Source of the DNA: Bolinopsis microptera
Taxonomy: Eukaryota; Ctenophora; Tentaculata; Lobata; Bolinopsidae
DNA length: 64,000 nucleotides
Direction: 5' to 3'
Assembly (NCBI RefSeq): GCF_026151205.1
Contig: NC_087073.1
Span: 11,563,578-11,627,577, forward strand
Below are positions 24,401 through 33,700 of this stretch, piece after piece. Both the position numbers and the translations under genes were made by a program. The notes below the pieces were generated by a model. It had not been told where the DNA came from. It saw only the letters and a list, made by a program, of their open reading frames with translations, and did no database searches. Numbering within the stretch: position 1 is the stretch's first letter; each line of letters opens with the position of its first letter.

Positions 24401-26939
24401 TTATCCGCTACCGCTCTATTAACTCTTTTACAGCTCCTAGAAATGTGAGTTGTAGATTCTGGGTTAAGATTTCTCTGATCTGCACGTTGATATTTTTGGC
24501 ATCAGTAACCATAGCGGTCCTGCCTCTTCTCCCAGTCATGGAGGATTTCTTTGTGAATGGACTGGTGTATGACCAACACATCCGACTTTTTGTTGGAAGT
24601 AAAAGTAAAATCGCCCATTTCAGTATCTTCCAGGAATACTTTGGTCGAATGAACAAGAAGGTATTGAAGTGGTCGGTGATAAACGAACTAGTGGACGCAA
24701 TGTTCTCACGAGATCATGGTGGGATAAGGAGACATCCCCTTAGATTCTACGGAAATGACCCAGTATGTCTGTTCAAATATTTCGTAACTAACGAGGACCC
24801 TCAGCGAGTCTTTGTCTGGTCAGTCTTACTACTGAACTTTATTTGCATCTTCACAATAACCTGCTCTTATGTCCTGATAAACTTAATAACTGTATCCTCT
24901 TCGAACCTAGTTGCCGATGATAGGTCTAAGAAGTGTCTCCGCAAACAACACCGGAAAATGCAGAGGAAGATTGCGAAATTAATAACGACTGATCTTGTGT
25001 GCTGGTGTCCTTTCTTAGCTATTTGCATTCTACACTCCTTTGAAGTTCTAGATGCCACTCCAATGTACTCTTATTTTTCAATACTTGTTTTGCCCATAAA
25101 CTCTGCCATCAATCCGGTGCTTTACAATGAGATTGTAAATTCGTCGATTCACGAAGCGGTTAAAAAAATAAAAAAAAACTTTTAATAAAACCTTAAATTC
25201 TGTAAGCGTACTTGTACGAAGGGGAAGGCAGGGTCAGGATGCTACTGTGGAAACTATAGAAATGGATGTTATGAGTTCAAGTAAGGTAAATAAACCAATG
25301 CTTAATCTCTTTAAGTCATTATATTTCATAAAATCACCTAATCACTCACTAATTTCGTTACGATAGGTTATAATGAACACTACTAACGTTTAATACTAAC
25401 CAGCTTAGAAATCGAACCTGACCTTACTTTCACTTAAGTACAACTGTATAACAACTTCACCCCCTCAGGTCAGAACTAGCAAAGAGTGCGATGGACCGTC
25501 TGCAGTCTCCTGAGCACGACAGTAACGACGTCTCCCCCGACCTGCCCTCATTGTCAGTACATAAATTTATAACTACCGCCGGGATTTTAGTTATCCCAGC
25601 TTCTTCTTCTTATTTGATACAAGAGAAACGAGGCTACTCTAGGACACGAAGAGGATTAGCACTCTTCGAACTAGATTAAGTACACTCCTACCGTTAAACT
25701 GCATTTATATCTTTAAGAGAAAAGGAAATTGTTTTTTTGTCCGGGCTTAACCCAAAAAAGCCCGGTTTTTAGGACTAGGTCTCTCGATTATTCATCATTA
25801 TTTGACTTTATGGTTTGTAACGGAGAATGTATGTTTACAGTGCTTTGGGTTTTTTGGACAGTATTCAAGAAGCGCGACACGATAGTGACATTACCTCATC
25901 GTGTCGGTATTTTTGGTACTGTAATTTTATTTGCTTCATGTTATTGTTGGTCCAATCGACACCATTTACAGGACCCCAGACTATTTGGGACCTGACAGAG
26001 CAGAAAAAGAAGTTCAGCAAAGGTGAAATAATATCTTATAATCATATAGTAAGGCCGAGTTTTAGCATTGTAGTGGTTTAATAGTTAGTAGGGAGCATTA
26101 CGGCAGACAAAGTCTGTCGAGAGCCGTATATGATGCTCCCTTCTAACCACTACAAAATAATATCTAGAAGAGTTTTTAAACTTGAAGTTTTACAGAGACA
26201 CGGTTTTAACCAATTTCCCCTCAGCGGTGTCCTGAGTCCGGTTGCTGTTCCCAGAATAATTGACAGATCGGAGCCCTGGGACACGAAAGACCTGGAGAGT
26301 TGGCTGAATACGACCACAGGAAGCACCATTCTAGGAGAATCGTGGGATAGGGTCTACAGAAAACGAATGATCACCAGACAGGTATAAGATTGGGATGATC
26401 AACACTTTATCGTATTGAAATGGTTACGTGAAAGTTAACATCTCCACTTTCTGTTATCTCCCCCGTCAACTATAAGCTACTACACTGATCTCTTTTGCAA
26501 CTCAGGAGAGACGGCATGCTGTAGGAACTACAGACACGAAACTAGCTCTCAGATTTGGACACCACTGCTCACCTTTTGCTGCACTGGCAACACCGGTATT
26601 GTGATAACGTTTCGAGCGTGCTCAATCAAACAATTATCTGACCATTTGTGGTGTTTTAGGATCGAAAATACTTACAAACGATTATGTAAGAATTATACTT
26701 ATAGCAGTTCAGAATCTAAGCGAACTCTCTCCCAGGTCATGACAGATGTTGCAATACCAAAAGATCTGCCAAAGACTCCCCGAATGTTGACCAACAACTA
26801 CGGATTTGAACCAGCTTCTGACAATCCCAAAAAGCTGACTATCCGCTTCACTCCTGATCCGATTGTTCAAGCGGTAGCGAAGAAGTCCATGACCCACAAT
26901 CAGTCGCGACCTAATTCGACAGTGGGACTGTTAAAATAG
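9476..26939 (+). CDS. EF-hand/WD-repeat protein, WDR64/CFAP337-like, 23 exons
   Basis: Spliced exons: 9476-9531, 9666-9894, 10077-10183, 10326-10422, 10997-11117, 11232-11372, 11573-11757, 13433-13627, 13787-13978, 14187-14297, 14487-14636, 14736-14900, 15025-15174, 15286-15547, 15798-15920, 16041-16183, 16300-16486, 17070-17166, 25469-25552, 25972-26022, 26225-26381, 26506-26595, 26736-26939. They sum to 3297 nt, or 1098 aa plus stop, and phases agree at every junction. Start MKGANPQRRP. Residues ~97-108 form a canonical EF-hand loop (D-A-S-C-D-G-M-V-D-W-N-E). WD repeats follow, with family-typical phrases: GSTDHTVRLWNPYV, LKGHQTSILDV, CPPNLLATASFDGEIIVW, IGTFGQDIPWSL. Length and order match the WDR49/WDR64/CFAP337 family; its known members are axonemal, so a ciliary role is inferred. 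Least certain are the acceptor of exon 6 (11232, chosen by phase) and the C-terminal exons 19-23, which rest on splice signals and phase. Intron 18 holds a nested gene. Confidence 0.88.
9895..9982 (+). repeat. 31-bp tandem repeat starting at a splice donor
   Basis: About 2.8 copies of a 31-bp unit (GTTAGAGACAAAACA.., ..ACATAAAAG). The first base is the first base of intron 2 of the WD gene, and each unit junction recreates an AAG|GTTAGAG donor-like string matching the true donor AAG|GTTAGAG. Confidence 0.9.
10403..10904 (+). repeat. 43-bp minisatellite spanning an exon/intron boundary
   Basis: Twelve copies (one truncated) of a 43-bp unit. Its first 20 bases are the last 20 coding bases of exon 4 (GATACCTCAGTGTTACCAGG), followed by the donor GTAACTAC and intron sequence. 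Each copy therefore carries a potential splice donor. Copies differ by only a few bases (AACTCAATG versus ACCTCAGTG). Confidence 0.95.
11758..13432 (+). other. intron 7 of the WD gene
   Basis: 1.7 kb AT-rich intron. It contains a ~19-bp tandem run (TTTGATCGAAAGTATTCG, about 12330-12390) and a small inverted repeat at 13110-13147 (CCACATCAAT..ATTGATGTGG). No other feature seen. Confidence 0.6.
15639..15797 (+). repeat. 32-bp tandem repeat ending at a splice acceptor, with CRE-type palindromes
   Basis: Five units of 31-32 bp (TGACGTCACATCATATAACA.. ending ..GCGTCACCAG) run to the 3' end of intron 14. Each unit ends in CACCAG, the same bases that form the true acceptor before exon 15 (CACCAG|TGGATAAAG). 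Four units begin with the palindrome TGACGTCA, a CREB/ATF consensus; the fifth has TGACGTAA. Confidence 0.9.
16837..16978. repeat. 142-bp near-perfect palindrome in intron 17
   Basis: Two ~68-bp arms meet at about 16907. The left arm begins TTCTTGTGTAAATTTG and the right arm ends with its complement. The arms differ by small indels (TATTAATCCC versus GGGATTATAATA). It would extrude as a long hairpin. MITE-like, but no target duplication identified. Confidence 0.8.
17187..18741 (+). mobile_element. tandem array of five Helitron-like elements
   Basis: Five head-to-tail copies of ~290-330 bp, starting near 17187, 17517, 17828, 18157 and 18449. Each starts TCT..TATAATTCARAGAATT and carries GACCGCCCACGTGCAAAT, CCATGGTAACGAGG and CGGCTGTATCTTCGG. 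Each ends with a hairpin (CCCGTG-AC-CACGGG, best preserved in copy 1) and TTTCTAG. The array is flanked by A on the left and T on the right. No protein coding. It lies in intron 18 of the WD gene. Head-to-tail arrays are expected from rolling-circle transposition that reads through the terminator. Confidence 0.75.
19562..19617. repeat. 56-bp perfect palindrome
   Basis: Arms TAGCTGCTAATGCCCCGTGC and its complement flank an ATTATATATATATAAT centre. No mismatch seen across 28 bp per arm. Likely a very short inverted-repeat element or cruciform-forming site. Confidence 0.9.
19911..20222. mobile_element. MITE-like inverted-repeat element
   Basis: Left arm 19911-19995 (GCTAAAAGTAAATCACT, C-run, TGACAGTTGAAAGCACTT, AAATCGATGTATTTTTGAA) is repeated inverted at 20125-20191. 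The C-run/G-run lies at the same place in both arms. Immediately outside is a second palindrome (AAGGGAGCATTATA / complement, 20193-20222), whose GGGAGCAT tip recurs in the 26070 hairpin. Confidence 0.75.
22039..25185 (+). CDS. LDLa-ectodomain rhodopsin-like GPCR, single exon
   Basis: 1048 aa from the ATG at 22039. A second in-frame ATG at 22063 gives a cleaner signal peptide (MIRVLRLCFLLQLLL). The ~680-aa cysteine-rich ectodomain contains LDL-receptor class A modules (CDGRVDCPDKTDE, CGDGSDERQC, CDGSIDCPDTSDEC) and many N-glycosylation sites. Seven helices follow: TM1 near residue 685, TM2 with GLGDLLTG, TM3 ending in SIIRYR in place of DRY, TM6 with CWCPF, and TM7 with NPVLYNE. The cytoplasmic tail is only ~18 residues and basic. 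There are no leucine-rich repeats, unlike RXFP or snail GRL101 receptors. Ligand unknown; a plasma-membrane receptor is inferred. The gene is intronless and lies whole within intron 18 of the WD gene, same strand, suggesting retroposition or long-standing nesting. Confidence 0.9.
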   Translation: MTKGVLGEMIRVLRLCFLLQLLLDRGTTCATEVIEFYNFLQLACKNTSSLVMKCPFSSETYFLRTTYLGRLRQVIVNGTCSNDPISYQACGLRGYSDFLNFRKATDSFYQEERRTFCGFVCETMKQGMLAPGNIWYIPNSGKFGMNSDTMNIKATWLEFCDGTEDCKNTEIDEEGCFDDMYTMRTGGELEASKICDGDCERVTFFDNSDYCEDEAYCNGFTYGIYCDADTRYISPMDMRCNQLSCDEESTGVSLCDQENVTACTRGGLVVPLLNSTRCFTFSDTPMCDNGLDQTNCSDPSRVVLSCEINGYISTVSRTAVCTKQSRFLPQLCDNGLDKLCVETSIFCLVHKHQLCDGRVDCPDKTDELGAPCLKRTVYTCTRPFSLDTSSINVVNFPLVWVNDGVEDCQGSEDENEQWPTCGTGITMRYRGIEEMCSEVYLCASGSFVELPSLCDKVETCGNEIRVCQISSNTVSTSNRVVAIEGSITTPKVVIFPSCLDGLMEIERFQNSLCRRVPFKLKNYEFLGKTSSTEVAAPGRRLSCDYMFGEAYVYLSCTGQCINSSCPLTKPVQHSSCANQFPGRIYSLRNNADITFAVRSRDHLYHNDFFVCDNSNCVPFEHVCNLVDNCGDGSDERQCTNNFLCVSQDYLALSQKCDGSIDCPDTSDECNDECGRQIINTIYLKITAAVIGILAMALNFVAMSQSLFGKWESKHVNSVTNKVFIVLIGLGDLLTGVYLVILSGLDIYYGETFCIFQIEWLTSKVCSLIGVGNTIGSQISLFSMTALSIIRYRSINSFTAPRNVSCRFWVKISLICTLIFLASVTIAVLPLLPVMEDFFVNGLVYDQHIRLFVGSKSKIAHFSIFQEYFGRMNKKVLKWSVINELVDAMFSRDHGGIRRHPLRFYGNDPVCLFKYFVTNEDPQRVFVWSVLLLNFICIFTITCSYVLINLITVSSSNLVADDRSKKCLRKQHRKMQRKIAKLITTDLVCWCPFLAICILHSFEVLDATPMYSYFSILVLPINSAINPVLYNEIVNSSIHEAVKKIKKNF
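25184..25189 (+). terminator. AATAAA poly(A) signal overlapping the stop codon
   Basis: The stop TAA (25183-25185) shares two bases with AATAAA. If this signal is used, the mRNA has a 3' UTR of only some tens of bases, compatible with polyadenylation inside the host intron. Confidence 0.5.
26070..26153. mobile_element. 84-bp hairpin element (MITE-like)
   Basis: Arms GTAGTGGTT..TAGGGAGCATTACGGC and the complement end at 26153, around an AGACAAAGTCTGTC core that is itself palindromic. It lies in intron 20 of the WD gene. The left arm has a ~6-bp insertion relative to the right. Confidence 0.75.
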
Positions 26940-27722
26940 TTCTTATTAAACTAAAAACATCCGTCCGAAGATGAAATTAAGTGAACAGGAGAAAGCATGT
27001 TCGCGCTAAAATACCTTCCAGCTCAGAGACCTTGACTGATTTAAGAAATAATACTCTTTGCAGTTTTTTGCTTTACATAAAACCAGTTTTTTAGATTATG
27101 GTACTTTCACTGTACTTTGCTGTTGAAAAGATTTGTATGCAGTTGCCTTGTAATTTAAATTTTATATATCTGTACAGAATTCAAGAACACATTTTTCGTT
27201 ATTGTTAAACAAAAAAGCTAAAGTACAGATATTTGATTGTAGGGATAAAAGAGAAAATGACATAAAATACACATCAAACAATCATAAAAAATAGTGTTTA
27301 AATGCCACACATTTCCTTGCTCTTTATTTACAAACGTGATCAAAATAACAATTCTGTTAAAACAAGTTGATAATGGTATCTACTCTCTTATAATCGTGAT
27401 CTGATTTTAGTGACGTTATTAACAGGATTCTGAGACCATGAGAATGCAGCCCCTAGAAACTTGAATCTATATTTATTTGTAGATAGATAATGGACTAAAT
27501 ATTTTAGAGAGTGCTTACATAAAATCAAATGATAATAATAAGGGGACATACTTTTCATCAAACACATCTTCTATAAAAAATCAATTAAAGACCCGTATCA
27601 GTCACCCTTTTAAAAATACTGCATTGAATCGAAATATTATGTATACAAATTCACGAATAAACACAGACGTCCAACGAATCTACCGATTCAAAATGTGAAA
27701 AAGTCCATGTCATTACAGTTTT
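26940..27722. other. tail-to-tail spacer between the WD gene and cortactin
   Basis: 783 bp between two convergent stop codons, so it holds both 3' UTRs. On the minus strand AATAAA-type signals occur near 27475 and 27322 and could end the cortactin mRNA. The WD gene has only an ATTAAA variant close to its stop (~26945). No coding block. Confidence 0.5.
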
Positions 27723-30700
27723 TTAATCAAGTTGGACGTATGAGGAGGGGAACATCCCTTTGTTCCCATCGCTAATCCCAATCCACCAGCCCTCGTCAAT
27801 AATCTCGATATTTGTCACTCTTCCACTTTCTGTCAAGCTTGTTTCGTCTTCAGCAGCTGCGGTAAGAGAGATTATCAAATATCACTGGACACTCAACACT
27901 GTTATTTGTACTCATGTTTACATTTCGAATTAATTTAACCACGCGGCAAAACATTCTCTTGATTAGCAAAAAAACAAATCTAGCGTTATAAAATTTGATA
28001 CGTACGTGTCACAGATACTCATAAACACTCTCATTGTATTCGGCGTCTGCGCGTGCCGTCTATGTATCAAGGAAGCAGAATACGATATAGTTGTACTTTC
28101 ATTTGCATGATGTACAAGCGACAAACTGAAGGAAGAGTCGCAATTCAATATCGGTAGCGCATGGCATTTGAGTACAACATACCTGCTTCATAGTCATATA
28201 TTGCAGTGCCGCATTTTCCTAGGTCTTCCTGTACATCACTTAGTTGAACATATGCTTTAGGAAATATTCCTCTCTTTCCTCGACAAATTCCTATCCACCA
28301 TCCCGGATCTGGCATCTCAATATTGGTAATCTCCTCTCCTTCCGCAAACGAGATCTCGTCGGAATCCGCTGATGAAATAAGCAATCAAAATATTAGTCAT
28401 CAACATGTTTAAATAAAAAGATCAAGCAAGACGCAAGATCGAAAATACACAAGATCGAAAATACACAAGATCGCGATCCGTTAACTGTAACTCGATCTGA
28501 GTGATCATAACTAAAACAACACTAAAAGACTAAAGAAAAATGCATATATGAGTAAGATGAAAAATAAAACACAAACCTGCATCGTAATCGTAGACAGCAG
28601 TCCCACTCAGCCCCTTATCTAGGGGCGCAAGAGAAGGTTCCGGTTGTGGTTGTGGTGTAGGTTGTGATTGGGAAATGGTGCGAGTAGGTTTACTTGGGGA
28701 CACGTCCTCTACCATCTCTACATAGCCAATAGGGAACATTCCAGATTTGCTGTTAAGTGAGCCAGTTGCCCAGCCATCATCAATCATCTCTATCTGCGTG
28801 ATAAGATCTCCCATTGAGAAGGACACTTCATCATCATCTCCTGCAAAATTGGGTCCTTTTGTGATTGGGTGTATTATCTAGCAGAAAAATATGTATTCGT
28901 ATGAGTACAAGACTTCATTGCAATTAAGTACATAAGCGACATAAAATCAGAAGATACTGTCTGCCATACTCATTACTCATAGAGTTGGGCGAACTCTATT
29001 CACAGGTTAGTCAGGCAGTGGCTCACACTCTGATGATATCTCAACTTTACTTAGTTGAGTGTGTCCCACAACTAAGCACTTTGCCTAGAAGGCCGGCTTT
29101 ATGTATTATAATGATCCTGGACCTAAGTGGCGAGTAGCTCTAAGTCAAGAAAAAAAAAACATAAGCGGCACCATTAATTTAACTTACATGATTCAGGAAT
29201 TTTAGTGAAGTTATTGACATAAAAACCTGCTACATAATCGTAGATAGCTTTAGCCTGCTTTCCCCCACTTTTAGGGCTAACTTGTTGTTGTTGTTGTTGT
29301 TGTGCAGCTAGTTCTGCTGCTATTCTGTTTTCTTCCGCAACTCTTCTCTCTTCTGCTATTCTGTTTTCTTCCGCAACTCTTCTCTCTTCTGATATTCTCT
29401 TCTCTTGTGCAATTCTTCTCTCTTCTGATATTCTCTTCTCTTCTGCAATTCTTCTTTCCTCATCTCTCCTTCTTTCTTCAGCGATTCTGTCTTCCTCTAC
29501 CCTCCTTCTCTCTTCGTCCCCCCTATTTCTTTCGTCTTCTCGTAGTTGTTCCTCAGCTCTTCGTTTCTCTTCTTCCCGACCACGCTGTATCTCTAATCTT
29601 CTTTCTTCTTCCTCACGACGTTTTTGTTCGAAAGCTTGTTCTTCTCGAGACCTATTTTCGTCCTCGATTCTCCTCTGCTCCTCTGCTGCTGATCGTTGCT
29701 CTTCAAGTTTTTGTTGCTCTCTTTCTGCGCCTAGTCGGTTAGCTTCAGCCTCCCTTCTCTCCTCTTCCCCTCTTCTTCTTTCTTCACCTTCTCTTCTCGC
29801 TTCTTCTTCCTTTGCTCTCTGTGCTTCTGCTGCAGCCTCCTGCTTTTTCGATGCCTCAACTCCCCGTTTAAACTCAGCATCTCTCTTCCTTTTCTCTTCC
29901 TCGACTTTCCGTTTATTTTCCTCCTCTGCAGCTGCCCCGAAGTTTTCGAATCTTGAACGGAAGTTTTTAACATCTCCCTCTGAAAAATTATTGTCAAATT
30001 ATACAAACCACATGATTTTTTGCAGACATGAACTAACTTGCAAAGGTATTATCGTGGTATTTCTGGAAACAAAGAGGTAAATGTTTTCTTGAATAAATTT
30101 CTATTGATCCCGTTGTAGAACGTTGTAACAACAAAATACTAATTTTCAAACAATGAGTTCGTTACTTACTGACATCAACTTTTGTTTGGTACTGAGCAGA
30201 AGTGTCGGTTCTCTCTCCAAAGCTATGTGCGGACTGAAACAATGCAAAAGATAAGACAAAGAACAAGACGTGAGGTATTCGTTTGAGAATTTACAAAGTC
30301 ACGTTATTTTGTAAACAGTTTGCAATTTCTTTCACTGTACCTTATCTACTCTGTCTTTCTGTACTCCGAACTTTCCCCCGAATCCTTTAGCAGCGTCAGT
30401 TTGTGAGCCGTGTTTACTTAACTCGGTCTGGTGCTCGTAACCTACTGAACTCTGAAATACAAAGATTCGGTTGATTTATGAACAGATTTTAAGTTGGTAG
30501 ACCTACTAAGGAATGGGACCAAAAGCAACTGATAGATATCACTCCCCTCTATTAGGGAAAAAAACCTCCATTTTGAGAAAATGTTCACGAAGACCTCGAC
30601 CCCCCCCCCCCCCCCCCTTAATAAAGGAGTCACTTGTTAAATAAATGTATTGACTAGAGTCATAGTTTGTAACCAAGACCACAGACAAAGCCATCCACCA

Positions 30701-33700
30701 GAATATAGTACGTAGTAAGAACAAGTAGTGCAGACGAAATGTTACTTACGTAGGTAATAGGTAAGCACATGAGATTGTGTGTCACATATTCCTCATCAGA
30801 TCACTTCAATATTATAATCAGAGACATTAATCTCTACTTGAACCAACTTATCACGTAAACGATAATATTGCAAAGTGTATCTGGGTAGACATAATAACTT
30901 AACGTCTCCCTCCCACGTCTAACATTTCATGCGGCTTGCTGGACGTTGCTCTTATTGCTCTAGTTCAACTATAACTTACACTCGATACAACTTGTTGTTT
31001 ACACTTTCATTTGCACTAGAGTTTGTACTAGGCAGGTTGTCACTCGTGTATATATTAAGAGTACATGTCATCACCTCAAGTACTAATTACTAATTATACG
31101 TGTACACATTATTATCATTTCAAGACTAACGAGATTTGATAATTTGCAACAAGAGCTGATCTTCAACAAATGAGTGGGGAATTACAATAATATTTATCTA
31201 GATTAGTTTTACCCCATTTATGAGATCCTGCACCTGAACGTTATATAATGAGAATAATCTCATGTATAATCCTATGTATTTATATTATAAAATTCTATTC
31301 ATTGTTGTAAATACTCACCTTGTCGACCCTGTCTTTCTGTACTCCGAACTTTCCTCCAAATCCTTTAGAAGAGTCAGTAACAGAGGAGTGCTTACTTATC
31401 TCTGATTGGTGGTCGTAACCTACTGAACTCTGAAAACACCAGGCATAAGAGACCATCAAATTAGCCAGGGAACTTCTCATCGCCGTGATTTAAATAAATG
31501 CGCAAATCTTCTTGCTTTTGAGGTTGAATCATTACCTAATTAAAAAACAAAGCACGAAATTAGGCAGTCCGCTTCGGTTAAGATAATTATGGTAAACTCA
31601 AATAGTATCCTCATCTATGTTGGGATTTAATTGCAGGAACGTTTAAATGAGTCCATAAAATGCAAATCTGAGATATTATATAATGAGTTATTCATGTTAA
31701 ATTAGATAGTCTATCTACCAACCAAGCACAGTGACACAAGCATAGTGGTTACATTTAGTTCATTATTAAACATTGCTTTATTTGTTATAGTATGGGCACA
31801 ATTTGAACAATATTGACCACTTGTCTTGCGGATACAAAGAAGCCAAGTACCTATCATTCTATCAAGTACCATAAATTTGTCGTGGTTTATAATGATCACG
31901 TGACGTGACGTCAGGTTCCAATTCTCAGAACAAGTCGCCATATTAAAAGAATATACCTAGCACTAGATCCTACTAGTGCTACTTGTGCTCCGTAGCGAGC
32001 AGTGGTACCTCAGTACTAGATCCTAGTAGTGCTACTTGTGCTCCGTAGCGAGCAGTGGTACCTCAGTACTAGATCCTAGTAGTGCTACTTGTGCTCGTAG
32101 CGAGCAGTGGTACCTCAGTACTAGATCCTAGTAGTGCTACTTGTGCTCGTAGCGAGCAGTGGTACCTCAGTACTAGATCCTAGTAGTGCTACTTGTGCTC
32201 CGTAGCGAGCAGTGGTACCTCAGTACTAGATCCTAGTAGTGCTACTTGTGCTTCGTAGCGAGCAGTGGTACCTCAGTACTAGATCCTAGTAGTGCTACTT
32301 GTGCTCCGTAGCGAGCAGTGGTACCTCAATACTAGATCCTAGTAGTGCTACTTGTGCTCCGTAGCGAGCAGTGGTACCTCAGTACACTAGATTAATCTCA
32401 TGTATTGAAATACATACAGTGTAGTTGTGTACTGTCAGCACTGATATGTTCTACCAATATGGGCCAAGTTTCTGTGAATTGTCATGCTCATTTGTTTTTA
32501 GTAAGCAAGTTTTCAAGATGTTTCCATTTGAAAATGATATTTACAGAGGTAAGGTAAACAAATGTTCTGAGACAAATTTTACTGAAAAAAGGCCTGAAGT
32601 TGCGGGGGAGTTTTCTACAAACAATATTTTAGATATTTCTCATTTGACTGATGTTTTTTGTTTCATCATATTGATTCTATAATATTGTTGGTTTAAACCA
32701 TCAAGCGCAGAACACTTCCGGCTCACGTATATTATATAGGCCCCGATTAACAAAGAAACAAGTCTATTTCTTTATTCCTCCTACTCCTCTCTAAAAGACT
32801 AGTTTATTGTTGTGAAGACTCACCTTGTCTTGCCTGTCTTTCTGTACTCCGAACTTTCCCCCGAATCCTTTAGCAGCGTCACTTTGTGAGCCGTGTTTAC
32901 TTAGCTCGGCCTGGTGCTCGTAACCAACTGAACTCTGAAACGAAGAGATAAGCACTCTATTGGGCAATAAAAATAAGAAAACGGCGCTTTTTCTCTTTTT
33001 AACTGAATACTTTGACCAAGAATTTAACCGTTTATTTTTATATTTTATTTTTAACACTATCTTTCATTATAATTGGGGAAAAAACAATAATTTGATAACC
33101 ATAAATCAGGGAAGAGTTGTAGGGCATGCTGGCAGTTATTTGAACTGCTCATTTATTAGACTGGTAGTGAGAGCTGTAAGGTATCGGGAACTTTGTATTT
33201 TCGCGAACTAGTGGAGAGTTTACTGAGCACCAGGACAGGCTCTTACAGCCAGTTTCCCAGCGCGGTAGTGTCAGAGTTATCATCACCAATATTGAAACGG
33301 CTTTCAGGAATCAGTTTAGACACAAATCTAGTCGGTCAGGTTTCAGAGCACAGCTTCGAAACTCTAACTTTGGTGGTAAAATACCCTTGTTTTGTAAAGG
33401 TCTATTCTTTATCTCACCTTTAGAAACCTTTCAAGGTTGACTTACAATTAATTTCTTTCGTTTATGTTGGTTTTATTTAAAAATGAGAACCCCTCCCGAT
33501 TTCGAGCAGATTTAACCTTTGTCTTTGAACATTCAGTTTTCCCGCAAATCGCCGTTTGCTAAATTATAGTTCAATTATAACGAGATTTCGACATTGACCC
33601 ACCAATCACCATGTCTCATTTAAATCACTAAATCGCAGTTTAACACTTAACTCTCCTTGTAAATAAAGCGTTTGTTATCAGTTATTTATATATTATCCGC

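Noticed and set aside
25231-25287. Exon-like block between AG and GTAAG after the nested receptor gene
   Set aside because: It reads as a short Cys-rich peptide, but including it breaks the phase between exons 18 and 19 of the WD gene, whereas joining 17166 directly to 25469 is in phase.
29302-29742. 146-aa Phe/Leu-rich plus-strand ORF
   Set aside because: It is the antisense of the GAA/AGA-rich coiled-coil exon of cortactin (29227-29977, minus). Repetitive codons on one strand keep the other strand open.
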